DNA of 64,000 nt from Alkalibacterium putridalgicola (lineage in GTDB: Bacteria; Bacillota; Bacilli; Lactobacillales; Carnobacteriaceae_A): assembly GCF_900109825.1 (NCBI RefSeq), contig NZ_FOBL01000003.1, forward strand, positions 1 through 64,000. Direction: 5' to 3'. The first letter of the stretch is position 1; every line of letters starts with the position of its first letter. The notes beneath the pieces are model-generated. The model worked only from the letters and a program-made list of their open reading frames with translations, was not told where the DNA came from and did not search any database. Made by a program: the position numbers and the translations under genes. This document shows positions 29,250-36,868 of the stretch, in pieces.

Positions 29250-30203
29250 TTAATTTTTTGTTTCCCCTTCAATCGCTTCTCTCAAGCCTTCTCCAATAAA
29301 ATTGATGGACAAGACTGCAATGAAAATCAATATACCAGCAGGTACCCATCTCCAGGGTTGCGCAGTCAGTACTCGCAGTGACTGAGCTTCGGACAAGATG
29401 TTACCCCAGCTGGGACGCGGTTTCTGCACTCCGACACCCAGAAAACTCAGTGATGCTTCAGTCAGTATTGCGGTTGCGATCCCGAAGGTTGCATTGACTA
29501 GAATAGGTGAAATGACATTGGGCAAAATGTGTTTAAACAAAATGCCTGGTGTCGAATAGCCAGTTGCTACAGCTGCGTGGACAAAATCCTGTTCTTTAAG
29601 GGTCAGCACCTGCCCTCTGACGAGCCTTGCAAGCGCCGGCCAGCTCAGCACCCCCAGTACGGCCGTTACCACCCATATTCCCGAGCCTAAAAGAGAAACC
29701 AGCGTCAGGATGACCATAAAGAATGGAAATGACATGACTGCTTCTGTGACTCGCATGATGAAACTGTCTACCACGCCACCGAAATATCCTGACACGAGTC
29801 CAAGTGTTGTCCCGATCACGACATAAATGGCAACTGAGCCTAAACCGACGATCATGGATACCTGGGTACCGTGTATCAGCCTCGACAGGACATCCCGGCC
29901 GATATCATCGGTACCTAAATAGAAATTATCATAAGGCGCAGCCTGAAACTGACCTGTGATAGCATCTCTTGGATGCGGCGAGAGTTGTGTGGCAAATACA
30001 GCAATCAGCAATAGGAGTATGAAGACCCCTAAACTCACGACTGCCACTTTGTTCTTGAAAAAGCGCTTGGCGATCGTTTTGACATAGCTGTCACCTTCAT
30101 CCGTAATGCCTTCTGCAGCATTATCTGGATAAGTCAGGCGTTCACGGGCATCCACTAAATGAAACAGTGCTTCTGCATTTTTATTTCCTACATTCTGAGC
30201 CAT
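29250..30203 (-). CDS. oppC: Oligopeptide ABC transporter permease (OppC-type)
   Basis: The 317-residue membrane protein has a long cytoplasmic N-terminus, then about six helices. FYLGTDDIGRDVLSRLIHGTQ (OppC N-terminal motif) and the EAA loop region (EASLSFLGVGVQKPRPSWGNIL) contact the ATPases. It forms the channel with OppB, encoded 16 bp upstream. AGGAGAAGG precedes the ATG. Confidence 0.92.
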   Translation of the reverse strand: MAQNVGNKNAEALFHLVDARERLTYPDNAAEGITDEGDSYVKTIAKRFFKNKVAVVSLGVFILLLLIAVFATQLSPHPRDAITGQFQAAPYDNFYLGTDDIGRDVLSRLIHGTQVSMIVGLGSVAIYVVIGTTLGLVSGYFGGVVDSFIMRVTEAVMSFPFFMVILTLVSLLGSGIWVVTAVLGVLSWPALARLVRGQVLTLKEQDFVHAAVATGYSTPGILFKHILPNVISPILVNATFGIATAILTEASLSFLGVGVQKPRPSWGNILSEAQSLRVLTAQPWRWVPAGILIFIAVLSINFIGEGLREAIEGETKN

Positions 30204-30219
30204 TTAACCTTCTCCTTCC

Positions 30220-31170
30220 TTAGTCATATTTGATTCGCGGATCAACAACAGCGTACATCACGTCAACGAATATATTGGCTAACAACACCACAAAAGCGGA
30301 TAAGATCGTGATTGCCATAAGGATCGGCAGATCACGCTGCTGAATGGCTGTAATGGTCAGGCGACCGAGTCCCGGCCACTGAAAAATCTGTTCCGTTACG
30401 ATCGCTCCGCCAACGAGACGCGGCAGATCTGTGCCGACAATCGTGATGACGGGAATCAACGCATTCCTGATTCCGTGTTTTGTCAGAATTACTTTCTGTG
30501 CGAGTCCTTTAGCTGTTGCGGTACGGATGTAGTTTTCTCCATAAACCTGAATCATCGTCGCCCGCATGTACCGGGTCATATTTGCAATGTAAAAGGCTGA
30601 CAGCACGATCACCGGTAAGACTAAGTGACGTAGAACACTGAATATGCTTCCGTCAACCCCCAGTTCCTGCATACCTCCTGTCGGGAACCAGTTCAGCTGA
30701 ACGGCAAAGATATAAATGAGCCCGAGGCCAAGAAAGAAGTTCGGTATCGAAACGCCGACAAAGGCACTGCCGGTCAAAAACGTGTCGACCCATGTTCCCT
30801 GTTTACGTGCACTGATTATCCCTAATGGAATGGCTACGATGTATGAAAATAAAAGTGTTGTCCCCATCAGAACGATCGTAGGTCCCAGTCTGGAAATAAT
30901 GATCGGCAGGACAGGATAGCGTGTGGAAAATGAGATCCCCAAATCTCCCGTAACTGCTCGTCCCAGCCATCTAATGTACTGCACCGGATACGGCTGATCC
31001 AATCCCAAAGCCCTTCTTGTTGCTTCAACCTGCTGCACTGTCGCATCGGGTGTGATATAAAGATCTGTCGGTTCACCCGGAGCCAAGTTGATCATTATAA
31101 AAGCTCCAATCGTAATCATCAGCAGGACTGGAACGGCCGTCAGAAACCTCTTTCCAACATACTTTTTCAT
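30220..31170 (-). CDS. oppB: Oligopeptide ABC transporter permease (OppB-type)
   Basis: A 316-residue membrane protein with about six helices, the conserved GLDQPYPVQYIRWLGRAVTGDLG (about 52-75) and the C-terminal EAA-like GAIVTEQIFQWPGLGRLTITAIQQRDLPILMA (positions about 255-285). Paired with OppC, it builds the transmembrane pore for peptide import. It is preceded by the two M20 genes in the same orientation. Confidence 0.92.
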   Translation of the reverse strand: MKKYVGKRFLTAVPVLLMITIGAFIMINLAPGEPTDLYITPDATVQQVEATRRALGLDQPYPVQYIRWLGRAVTGDLGISFSTRYPVLPIIISRLGPTIVLMGTTLLFSYIVAIPLGIISARKQGTWVDTFLTGSAFVGVSIPNFFLGLGLIYIFAVQLNWFPTGGMQELGVDGSIFSVLRHLVLPVIVLSAFYIANMTRYMRATMIQVYGENYIRTATAKGLAQKVILTKHGIRNALIPVITIVGTDLPRLVGGAIVTEQIFQWPGLGRLTITAIQQRDLPILMAITILSAFVVLLANIFVDVMYAVVDPRIKYD

Positions 31171-31203
31171 TTTCTCCCCTTCTTTCCTTTTTAAAAAACT
31201 TGT

Positions 31204-32391
31204 TTAGTGTGTCAAGTACTGGTCAATAATAGTTAAAAAGACCTCCCCAGATCTCAATAACGCCTGTTCATCGATTTCGAATTTTGGATGATGATGTGGA
31301 TAAGCCACTTCATTTTCAGGTGGCTTAGCGCCGACACGGAGGAAGGCGCCCGGTTTATCCAGTAAAAAGTAGGCAAAGTCTTCTCCCCCCATTTGTCCTT
31401 CCACTTCTTCTACTTCATCTTTCGGAAAGACAGACAGAAATGCCTCTTTCACTTTCTCCACTTCTTCCGGTGTGTTCTGAATAGACGGATATCCTTGTGT
31501 ATAGTCGATCTCGACAGTCGCATCGTATGCCGCCGCGATCTGACTGCTCATTGATTTCAGTTTGGCTTCGATCATCTGCTGCACGTCCTGATGCATGGTT
31601 CGGACGGTACCGAAAATCTCAGCTGAATCGGCGATGATATTGTAGGCTTCTCCACCTGACTGAAAGCCGGCAAAGGTGAGTACTGCCGGTTTGACTGGAT
31701 CAGTGAGACGACTGACGATCTGCTGCAGTCCCGAGACGATTTGAGTGCCCACTGTTAAAGCATCATGTGTATCATGCGGGGCTGCCCCATGCCCCCCCTT
31801 TCCTTGAACTTTCAATGTAAAGGTGTCGGAATTCGCTGAACCGAAGCCGTAGTTGTAATACACCTGGTTCAGTAGCTGTTCAGCTCCTAAATGGATGCCA
31901 AAAACATAATCCACATCCTCCAGCGCGCCATCTTCCACCATCGACTTTGCTCCACCCGGAAGGACTTCTTCGGCATGCTGATGCAGCAAAACGACCGTGC
32001 CGTGCAGTTCATGCTGGTTATTCATCAGTACTTTTGCCACACTGAGCAGAGAAGCAGTATGACCGTCATGTCCACAGGCATGCATGAAACCTTCGTATTT
32101 AGATCTAAATACACTGTCCACTTCTTCCGTTACTCTCAGCGCATCAAAGTCTGCTCGCAGAGCCACTGTCGGTCCGGGATGCTTTCCCTTGATTTTTGCC
32201 ACGATACCATATCCGTTACCAACATGCGTTCGAATATCTTCTATACCCATTGCTTTCAACTGGTTCACAATATATTTTGCTGTCTCTACTTCTTCAAATG
32301 ACGGTTCGGGATGTTCGTGCAGATGTCTTCGCCACTTTACTGTTTCCTCAAAATTATCAGTCAGTTCCTGTCTCCATTTGTCTAAAGTCAT
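31204..32391 (-). CDS. M20-family amidohydrolase (N-acyl-amino-acid / aminobenzoyl-glutamate hydrolase type)
   Basis: The 395-residue enzyme has RRHLHEHPEPSFEEVETAKYI at the start, ALRADFDALRVTEE, the metal site MHACGHDGHTASLL, then FQHAEEVLPGGAKSMVEDG and GVEGQMGGEDFAYFL-like MGGEDFAYF, all typical of the YxeP/HipO/AbgA branch of M20. It should remove an N-acyl or amide-linked group from an amino acid. It is highly similar to the neighbouring gene 32412-33644, so the two are tandem paralogues at the head of a peptide transport operon. Confidence 0.87.
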   Translation of the reverse strand: MTLDKWRQELTDNFEETVKWRRHLHEHPEPSFEEVETAKYIVNQLKAMGIEDIRTHVGNGYGIVAKIKGKHPGPTVALRADFDALRVTEEVDSVFRSKYEGFMHACGHDGHTASLLSVAKVLMNNQHELHGTVVLLHQHAEEVLPGGAKSMVEDGALEDVDYVFGIHLGAEQLLNQVYYNYGFGSANSDTFTLKVQGKGGHGAAPHDTHDALTVGTQIVSGLQQIVSRLTDPVKPAVLTFAGFQSGGEAYNIIADSAEIFGTVRTMHQDVQQMIEAKLKSMSSQIAAAYDATVEIDYTQGYPSIQNTPEEVEKVKEAFLSVFPKDEVEEVEGQMGGEDFAYFLLDKPGAFLRVGAKPPENEVAYPHHHPKFEIDEQALLRSGEVFLTIIDQYLTH

Positions 32392-32411
32392 GTGTCACCC
32401 TTCTTTCGTTT

Positions 32412-33644
32412 TTAGTCTACAACTGCGGCTTTGTATGCTTCTTCTGTCTCCGATCCCTCACCAATCATTAAGTAGTGGCCGATGATATCCATGAAACATT
32501 GGCCACCGACAAGCATGGCCCGTTCATCAAAATCAAATTTTGGATGGTGATGCGGATAGATGATGCCTTTTTCTCTGTTTCCAGAATGAACGAAAAAGAA
32601 CGATCCGGGTTTTTCCTGCAGGAAGTAGGCGAAATCTTCACCACCCATCCTCATTGGGGTAGAATCGATTTTCAACTCTTTCCTGTTGCTTTCGAATAAT
32701 GATTTGATGAGTGCCGTTTCTTTTTCATGATTGAAAAGTGCCGGGTAACCGCGAGTATAGTTAACTTCACATGCAGCACCATGGGCATCGCAGATATGCC
32801 GGGTCATCGTGCTGATTTTTTCTTCGATCAAGTTTCTCAATTCAGGATCGAATGTTCTGACGGTTCCTTTGATCACTGCTTTGTCTGCAATAACATTGTG
32901 AGCACCATCGCCTGCTTTCAAAGTCGAGACCGTCAGTACCCCGGCTTTTTTAGGGTCCTTGTTCCGGCTGATGATCGACTGCAGCTGGTTGACCACGTAT
33001 GAGGCAACCACGACAGAATCGACTGTTGCACTCGGGTAGGCGGCATGTCCTCCCTTGCCCTGAATGGTTATGTCAAAGAAGTCTGCCGCGGCCATCGCAT
33101 ATCCTGAACAGTAAGACACTGTTCCGAATTCAAGCGGTGATCTTAAATGAAGGCCGTAAACTGCATCGACATCATCCAATACACCAGCTTCGACCATGGA
33201 TTTCCCTCCTCCAGGCAGCACTTCTTCCGCATGCTGGAAAATAAATTTCACAGATCCCGACAGCTCATCTTCATGCGCCTTCATGACTTTAGCTACACTC
33301 AGCAAGGTGGCTGTGTGTCCATCGTGGCCACAGGCATGCATGACTCCTTCATTTTTTGATGCGAAGGGCAGCCCCGTCTCTTCCTCAATACGCAAGGCGT
33401 CAAAGTCAGCCCGGAAAGCAATGGTTGAACCAAGATTTTTTCCTCTTAAGTATGTAACAATTCCTCCACCGCCCACATTTTCTTCGATTTCCGTATATCC
33501 GAATGATCTTAATTTCTCGACGATATATTTTCTCGTATCCCACTCCTCAAAGGAGGGTTCCGGATTCTCGTGCAAGTGTCTGCGCCACTGAACCGTGTAG
33601 GGAAAACATTCTTTCAGTTCTTCTTCTATCGTATTTATTGACAT
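32412..33644 (-). CDS. M20-family amidohydrolase, tandem paralogue
   Basis: The 410-residue paralogue of the next gene repeats all its motifs: RRHLHENPEPSFEEWDTRKYI, FRADFDALRIEEETG, MHACGHDGHTATLL, FQHAEEVLPGGGKSMVEAG and MGGEDFAYFL. It probably differs in substrate side chain. The start was set at ATG 33644 (MSINTIEEE), eight bases past AGGAG, rather than the GTG at 33653 that overlaps that site. First gene of the operon; an operator-like inverted repeat region lies upstream. Confidence 0.86.
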   Translation of the reverse strand: MSINTIEEELKECFPYTVQWRRHLHENPEPSFEEWDTRKYIVEKLRSFGYTEIEENVGGGGIVTYLRGKNLGSTIAFRADFDALRIEEETGLPFASKNEGVMHACGHDGHTATLLSVAKVMKAHEDELSGSVKFIFQHAEEVLPGGGKSMVEAGVLDDVDAVYGLHLRSPLEFGTVSYCSGYAMAAADFFDITIQGKGGHAAYPSATVDSVVVASYVVNQLQSIISRNKDPKKAGVLTVSTLKAGDGAHNVIADKAVIKGTVRTFDPELRNLIEEKISTMTRHICDAHGAACEVNYTRGYPALFNHEKETALIKSLFESNRKELKIDSTPMRMGGEDFAYFLQEKPGSFFFVHSGNREKGIIYPHHHPKFDFDERAMLVGGQCFMDIIGHYLMIGEGSETEEAYKAAVVD

Positions 33645-33984
33645 GTCATCCACTCCTAAATGAGATTAAATAATAAAATGAGAGTTTTCTAATAATGCTA
33701 AGTTTTTTTAAAGTCTAAAGATTTCAAGCATTAAAGTCAACGATATAGGCACTTTTATTATCATCGTTTTCTCATCAAATTCTATTTTATAACTCATTTT
33801 GTCTGACCTGTTAAACAACGAAGCGTTTTCATTATATTGTGACATAAATGTGACAACCAGCCGCCTGTTACCTGAATCCATACTGTTTCTGTTCAATATG
33901 TTAGAATAAATGCCTCTAATCGAACAGTTCGTGACCAAGGTGTGAACGCTTCGTTGCATGTTTATGACACTTCATCCTGTCACA
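33645..33984. other. Divergent intergenic region with paired inverted motifs
   Basis: No gene is supported here. Two 11-bp motifs, AACGAAGCGTT (33817-33827) and its exact reverse complement AACGCTTCGTT (33945-33955), are 117 bp apart. TGTGACA occurs at 33838-33844 and 33849-33855, and inverted as TGTCACA at 33978-33984. The layout is that of an operator region shared by the peptide operon (-) and the gene at 34080 (+). Confidence 0.45.
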
Positions 33985-34013
33985 TTTACTTTGGTCTGAA
34001 GAAGTCCTATACT
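33985..34013 (+). promoter_or_regulatory. Sigma-A-type promoter
   Basis: TTTACT at 33985-33990, 17-bp spacer, TATACT at 34008-34013, upstream of the gene at 34080. Confidence 0.65.
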
Positions 34014-34079
34014 TAGATACATCAAAATAACTTGCTCCCTCTTTCAATCGAGAAGATCGCAGTAAGTAGAGGTGATTCT

Positions 34080-34445
34080 ATGACAGAAACAATCGAGAAA
34101 GATTTAAATGATTTACGACAGTACGCAAAATCCATCGGCTTGACACCTGAGGAGTATGCATTGAGTCTTCACGAGAAAAATCAGGCTATCAAATCAGTCT
34201 TTCTGGAAAATGGCTCTGACTTTAAATCTTTTGTTAGTGAATTTCATGAGGTTTTGGATGGAATGACCCGTTACAAAGAGACCGATGCGAAGAAAAGCTC
34301 TTGCGAACATAACCGGCTTATTCAACAAGTAACCGAACTTCTGTATTCAACAAGTCAGGATCCCAAGTTACTTGCCCAGCTGTTTCAGCATTATCCACAA
34401 GGAATCGAAGGAAAACTCGAAGAACTGAACAGACCAACGTCATAA
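34080..34445 (+). CDS. Hypothetical protein
   Basis: The 121-residue protein is helical and rich in charged residues (MTETIEKDLNDLRQYAKSIG at the N-terminus), with one Cys and no signal or membrane segment. I do not recognise a family. A two-helix, perhaps dimerising, structure is suggested by regular leucine spacing (LYSTSQDPKLLAQLFQH). AGAGGTG lies well before the ATG, and a promoter is visible; an ATG-less longer frame starting at 34032 is not favoured. It ends at a very strong terminator. Confidence 0.65.
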   Translation: MTETIEKDLNDLRQYAKSIGLTPEEYALSLHEKNQAIKSVFLENGSDFKSFVSEFHEVLDGMTRYKETDAKKSSCEHNRLIQQVTELLYSTSQDPKLLAQLFQHYPQGIEGKLEELNRPTS

Positions 34446-34447
34446 AT

Positions 34448-34490
34448 AAAATAGCCTGATCCGATAAATAGTCGGATCAGGCTATTTTAT
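34448..34490 (+). terminator. Strong bidirectional-looking terminator
   Basis: 17-bp perfect arms (AAAATAGCCTGATCCGA / TCGGATCAGGCTATTTT) with a seven-base loop, flanked by A and T. Confidence 0.9.
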
Positions 34491-34536
34491 TGTATATGCC
34501 GCTGGCTAGCGATGCCGGTAAACGAAACACTTTTCT

Positions 34537-35031
34537 CTAGGAAAAGAGTCGCAGTACCTGATAGAACAGTCCCAAACAAGCGGTTATATAGAGAAGTTTC
34601 TCGCTTACCTTCCCCGTTCTATAATAGATCAACTTAAAACCGAACTGCATACGTCTGTTATAGACAGGCTGAAGCCAGGCCACTCCGGCTTTTGAAAAGG
34701 AATCTTCAATCAAGTGTGCCATGTATCCAACGATGAGCCAGTCAGCCCATACTAGAGGCAGTTGAAAGAACGTCAATAGAAATCGGATAGCGAACAGGAA
34801 AAAGATAACGCCCGCAAGTGAATGAGCCAGCCCTCTGTGACCGAAGATCGTCCCCACACTATCACTTAATCCTCGTGTCCGGTTACCGATAAAGGATTTA
34901 GGATGGTCGATATCCGGCAGGACCGAACCGATTCCTACGGCGATAATATTACCGACAGATAAAGAGCCAGTCGATACCAAAAAAGGTAAAGTCACCGCAT
35001 AAGTCACGGCTATATGAGTGTTGTAACGCAT
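34537..35031 (-). CDS. YdjM-like DUF457 membrane-bound metal-dependent hydrolase
   Basis: The 164-residue membrane protein has the DUF457 motifs LPDIDHP (about 44-50) and GHRGLAHS (about 67-74), with a conserved His-Asp-His metal pattern, four hydrophobic segments and the GYMAHLIEDSFSKAG motif. The E. coli relative YdjM is induced in the SOS response; no LexA-like box was seen upstream. Metal-dependent hydrolase is the family label; no substrate is known. Start at ATG 35031 (MRYNTHIAVT), with AAGGAG upstream. Confidence 0.78.
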   Translation of the reverse strand: MRYNTHIAVTYAVTLPFLVSTGSLSVGNIIAVGIGSVLPDIDHPKSFIGNRTRGLSDSVGTIFGHRGLAHSLAGVIFFLFAIRFLLTFFQLPLVWADWLIVGYMAHLIEDSFSKAGVAWLQPVYNRRMQFGFKLIYYRTGKVSEKLLYITACLGLFYQVLRLFS

Positions 35032-35078
35032 GTTTTTCTCCTTAGTGATCATCTATGATTATTTATTGTTACTGCAGG

Positions 35079-35210
35079 TTAAACGTAAGGAGTTGCAGTA
35101 ATAATTGCAGCAACTCCTTACGTTTAAGGCTTATCTTAAGAAGTTGATAAAATGTACGCTACAACTCCTTGTATTTAAGCTTTATCTTAAGAATTGACTA
35201 GAAAATCAAC
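35079..35210. repeat. Long hairpin and 51-bp direct repeat (T2)
   Basis: 18-bp perfect arms (35079-35096 with 35110-35127) form a hairpin with a 13-base loop. The right arm begins a unit GCAACTCCTTACGTTTAAGG at 35110 that recurs in variant form at 35161 (ACAACTCCTTGTATTTAAGC), 51 bp on. Both units continue with TTATCTTAAGAA. It lies between the YdjM-like gene and the HAD gene. No coding frame. Confidence 0.8.
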
Positions 35211-35231
35211 ATCGACTTCTAAAGATACGTT

Positions 35232-35259
35232 AAAGAGGCAGGACGCCCCTGCCTCTTTT
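35232..35259 (-). terminator. Terminator after the HAD gene
   Basis: AAAGAGGCAGG/CCTGCCTCTTT stem with a short loop, 14 bp past the stop codon. Confidence 0.82.
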
Positions 35260-35272
35260 CTTCTATATAGGA

Positions 35273-36052
35273 TCAGTCGATCAGTTTAAAGTATTTCATT
35301 CCTTCGATCAAACCACCGTCTGTATTAGACGAAGTCACGTAATCCGCAATTGCCTTCACGTCATCTTTACCATTAGCCATTGCTACACTGTGATCAACAC
35401 GTTCCAGCATCTCCTTGTCATTGGATCCGTCGCCAAAGGCATAGAGTGGCACATCTTCCATATCTATGGACTTGAGGAGAGCATCGATGCCTGTCGCTTT
35501 CGAGTGGCCTTTAATAATGGTGTCGATGCTGTAGGGCGTGTTCCGATAAAAGGATAACTCCGGGAAAGCGTCAAAATACGGCTGGTCCAGTGAAGGATCG
35601 TCATTGATGACCAGCATCATCAGAATGTCTTCCTTTTCATCCAGTCCTCCGTCGATCTTCGGCGGGTTTTCATGGATGAAATTATAGGCATTCTTTAAAG
35701 TCTCATTGTAGCGGGTAGCTCTGATCTTATCTGAAGTATAAAGCGAGAGCGGCATATCCTGCTCGTGCGTCATTTGCTTCAGTCGATCGACCAGTTCTTG
35801 AGGGATGACATTACGGTAGACCTCTTCCCCTTCAAATTGGATATACTGACCGTTCAGTGTGATGAACGAGTCGATCACCGTCTCCTCCAGTACGTGCCGG
35901 ATCTCTATCGGGCTGCGTCCCGTTGCAATGAACGGAACGGCTCCTTTTTCTTTGAGTTGGACCAGTGCCTCTTTCACATCTTCATCCACTAAAGATTCTT
36001 CGTTCAATAATGTCCCATCTAAATCAAAAAATACTAATGCGGTTGGTTTCAA
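35273..36052 (-). CDS. Cof-type HAD-IIB family phosphatase
   Basis: The 259-residue phosphatase has the HAD motif I FFDLDGTLLNEE, motif II FIATGRSP, a motif III lysine in KGHSKATGIDALL and motif IV YAFGDGSNDKEMLERV. The C2B cap sits between motifs II and III, as in Cof/YidA-type sugar or nucleotide phosphatases. Start set at TTG 36052 with AAGGGG six bases upstream; the longer frame to 36073 has no site. It follows pxpA by 36 bp and may be transcribed with the pxp operon. Confidence 0.85.
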   Translation of the reverse strand: MKPTALVFFDLDGTLLNEESLVDEDVKEALVQLKEKGAVPFIATGRSPIEIRHVLEETVIDSFITLNGQYIQFEGEEVYRNVIPQELVDRLKQMTHEQDMPLSLYTSDKIRATRYNETLKNAYNFIHENPPKIDGGLDEKEDILMMLVINDDPSLDQPYFDAFPELSFYRNTPYSIDTIIKGHSKATGIDALLKSIDMEDVPLYAFGDGSNDKEMLERVDHSVAMANGKDDVKAIADYVTSSNTDGGLIEGMKYFKLID

Positions 36053-36088
36053 TTGTATACCCCTTTTATTCAAAATTAATTAATTTAC

Positions 36089-36841
36089 TTATATTGCTGC
36101 TGATACGTCGATTCCCCGCTCTTTTAAGGCGTTATGAATCTTTCCTGCAAACTGGACAGCTTTTGGGTTATCGCCATGCACACAAATGGTATCTGGCTCT
36201 AAGGTGATCCATTTTCCCGTCACTGACTTTACTCGTCCTTCTTCCACCATCTGTATCACGCGGTCGACGGCCAGCTCTTCATCCAGTATAAGTGCATCCG
36301 GATGGCTTCTTGGGACCAGTGTGCCGTCTTCTTCGTAATTCCTGTCGGCAAACACTTCCTGTGCGTATGAAAGTCCGACATCCTGAGCGGCTTTGATCAG
36401 CTGGCTGTTTGCCAGTCCATACAGAATCAGACGAGGATCGACTTCTCTGATCCCTTCACAGATACCTCTTGCTAGATTATAGTCTCCCGCAGCCATGTTG
36501 TAAAGCGCGCCATGAGGCTTCACGTGATGCAGGATACCCGTTTTACTGAAACTTTGCAGGGCACCTATCTGGTATTTGACGTAGTTTTTAGCCTCAGCTT
36601 CTGTCACAGTCATGTTGCGGCGACCGAAGCCCATCAAGTCAGGCAGTCCGGGATGTGCGCCCAGAGCAACCTGCTGCTTTTCCGCTGCCTCTACTGTCGC
36701 TGCCATCACCATGGGATCCGCTGCATGGAATCCGCAGGCGATATTGGCCGAGGTGATATACGGCAGGATGTCTTTATCCATCCCCATCGTAAATGGACCA
36801 AAACTTTCTCCGAGATCGCAATTAAGATCGATTTTTCGCAT
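36089..36841 (-). CDS. pxpA: 5-oxoprolinase subunit PxpA (YcsF/LamB family)
   Basis: The 250-residue subunit of bacterial 5-oxoprolinase hydrolyses ATP-activated 5-oxoproline to glutamate with PxpB and PxpC. LNCDLGESFG at the start, NIACGFHAADP (about 31-41), ALGAHPGLPDLMGFGRR and HVKPHGALYN are family signatures. ATG 36841 preceded by AAAGGAG was chosen over the GTG at 36850. Third gene of pxpBCA. Confidence 0.92.
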   Translation of the reverse strand: MRKIDLNCDLGESFGPFTMGMDKDILPYITSANIACGFHAADPMVMAATVEAAEKQQVALGAHPGLPDLMGFGRRNMTVTEAEAKNYVKYQIGALQSFSKTGILHHVKPHGALYNMAAGDYNLARGICEGIREVDPRLILYGLANSQLIKAAQDVGLSYAQEVFADRNYEEDGTLVPRSHPDALILDEELAVDRVIQMVEEGRVKSVTGKWITLEPDTICVHGDNPKAVQFAGKIHNALKERGIDVSAAI

Positions 36842-36868
36842 GTCTTTCACTCCTTTCGTTCTCTCTAA

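Noticed and set aside
33708-33959. 83-codon frame on the minus strand upstream of the peptide operon
   Set aside because: It has no ribosome binding site and covers the inverted-motif regulatory region.
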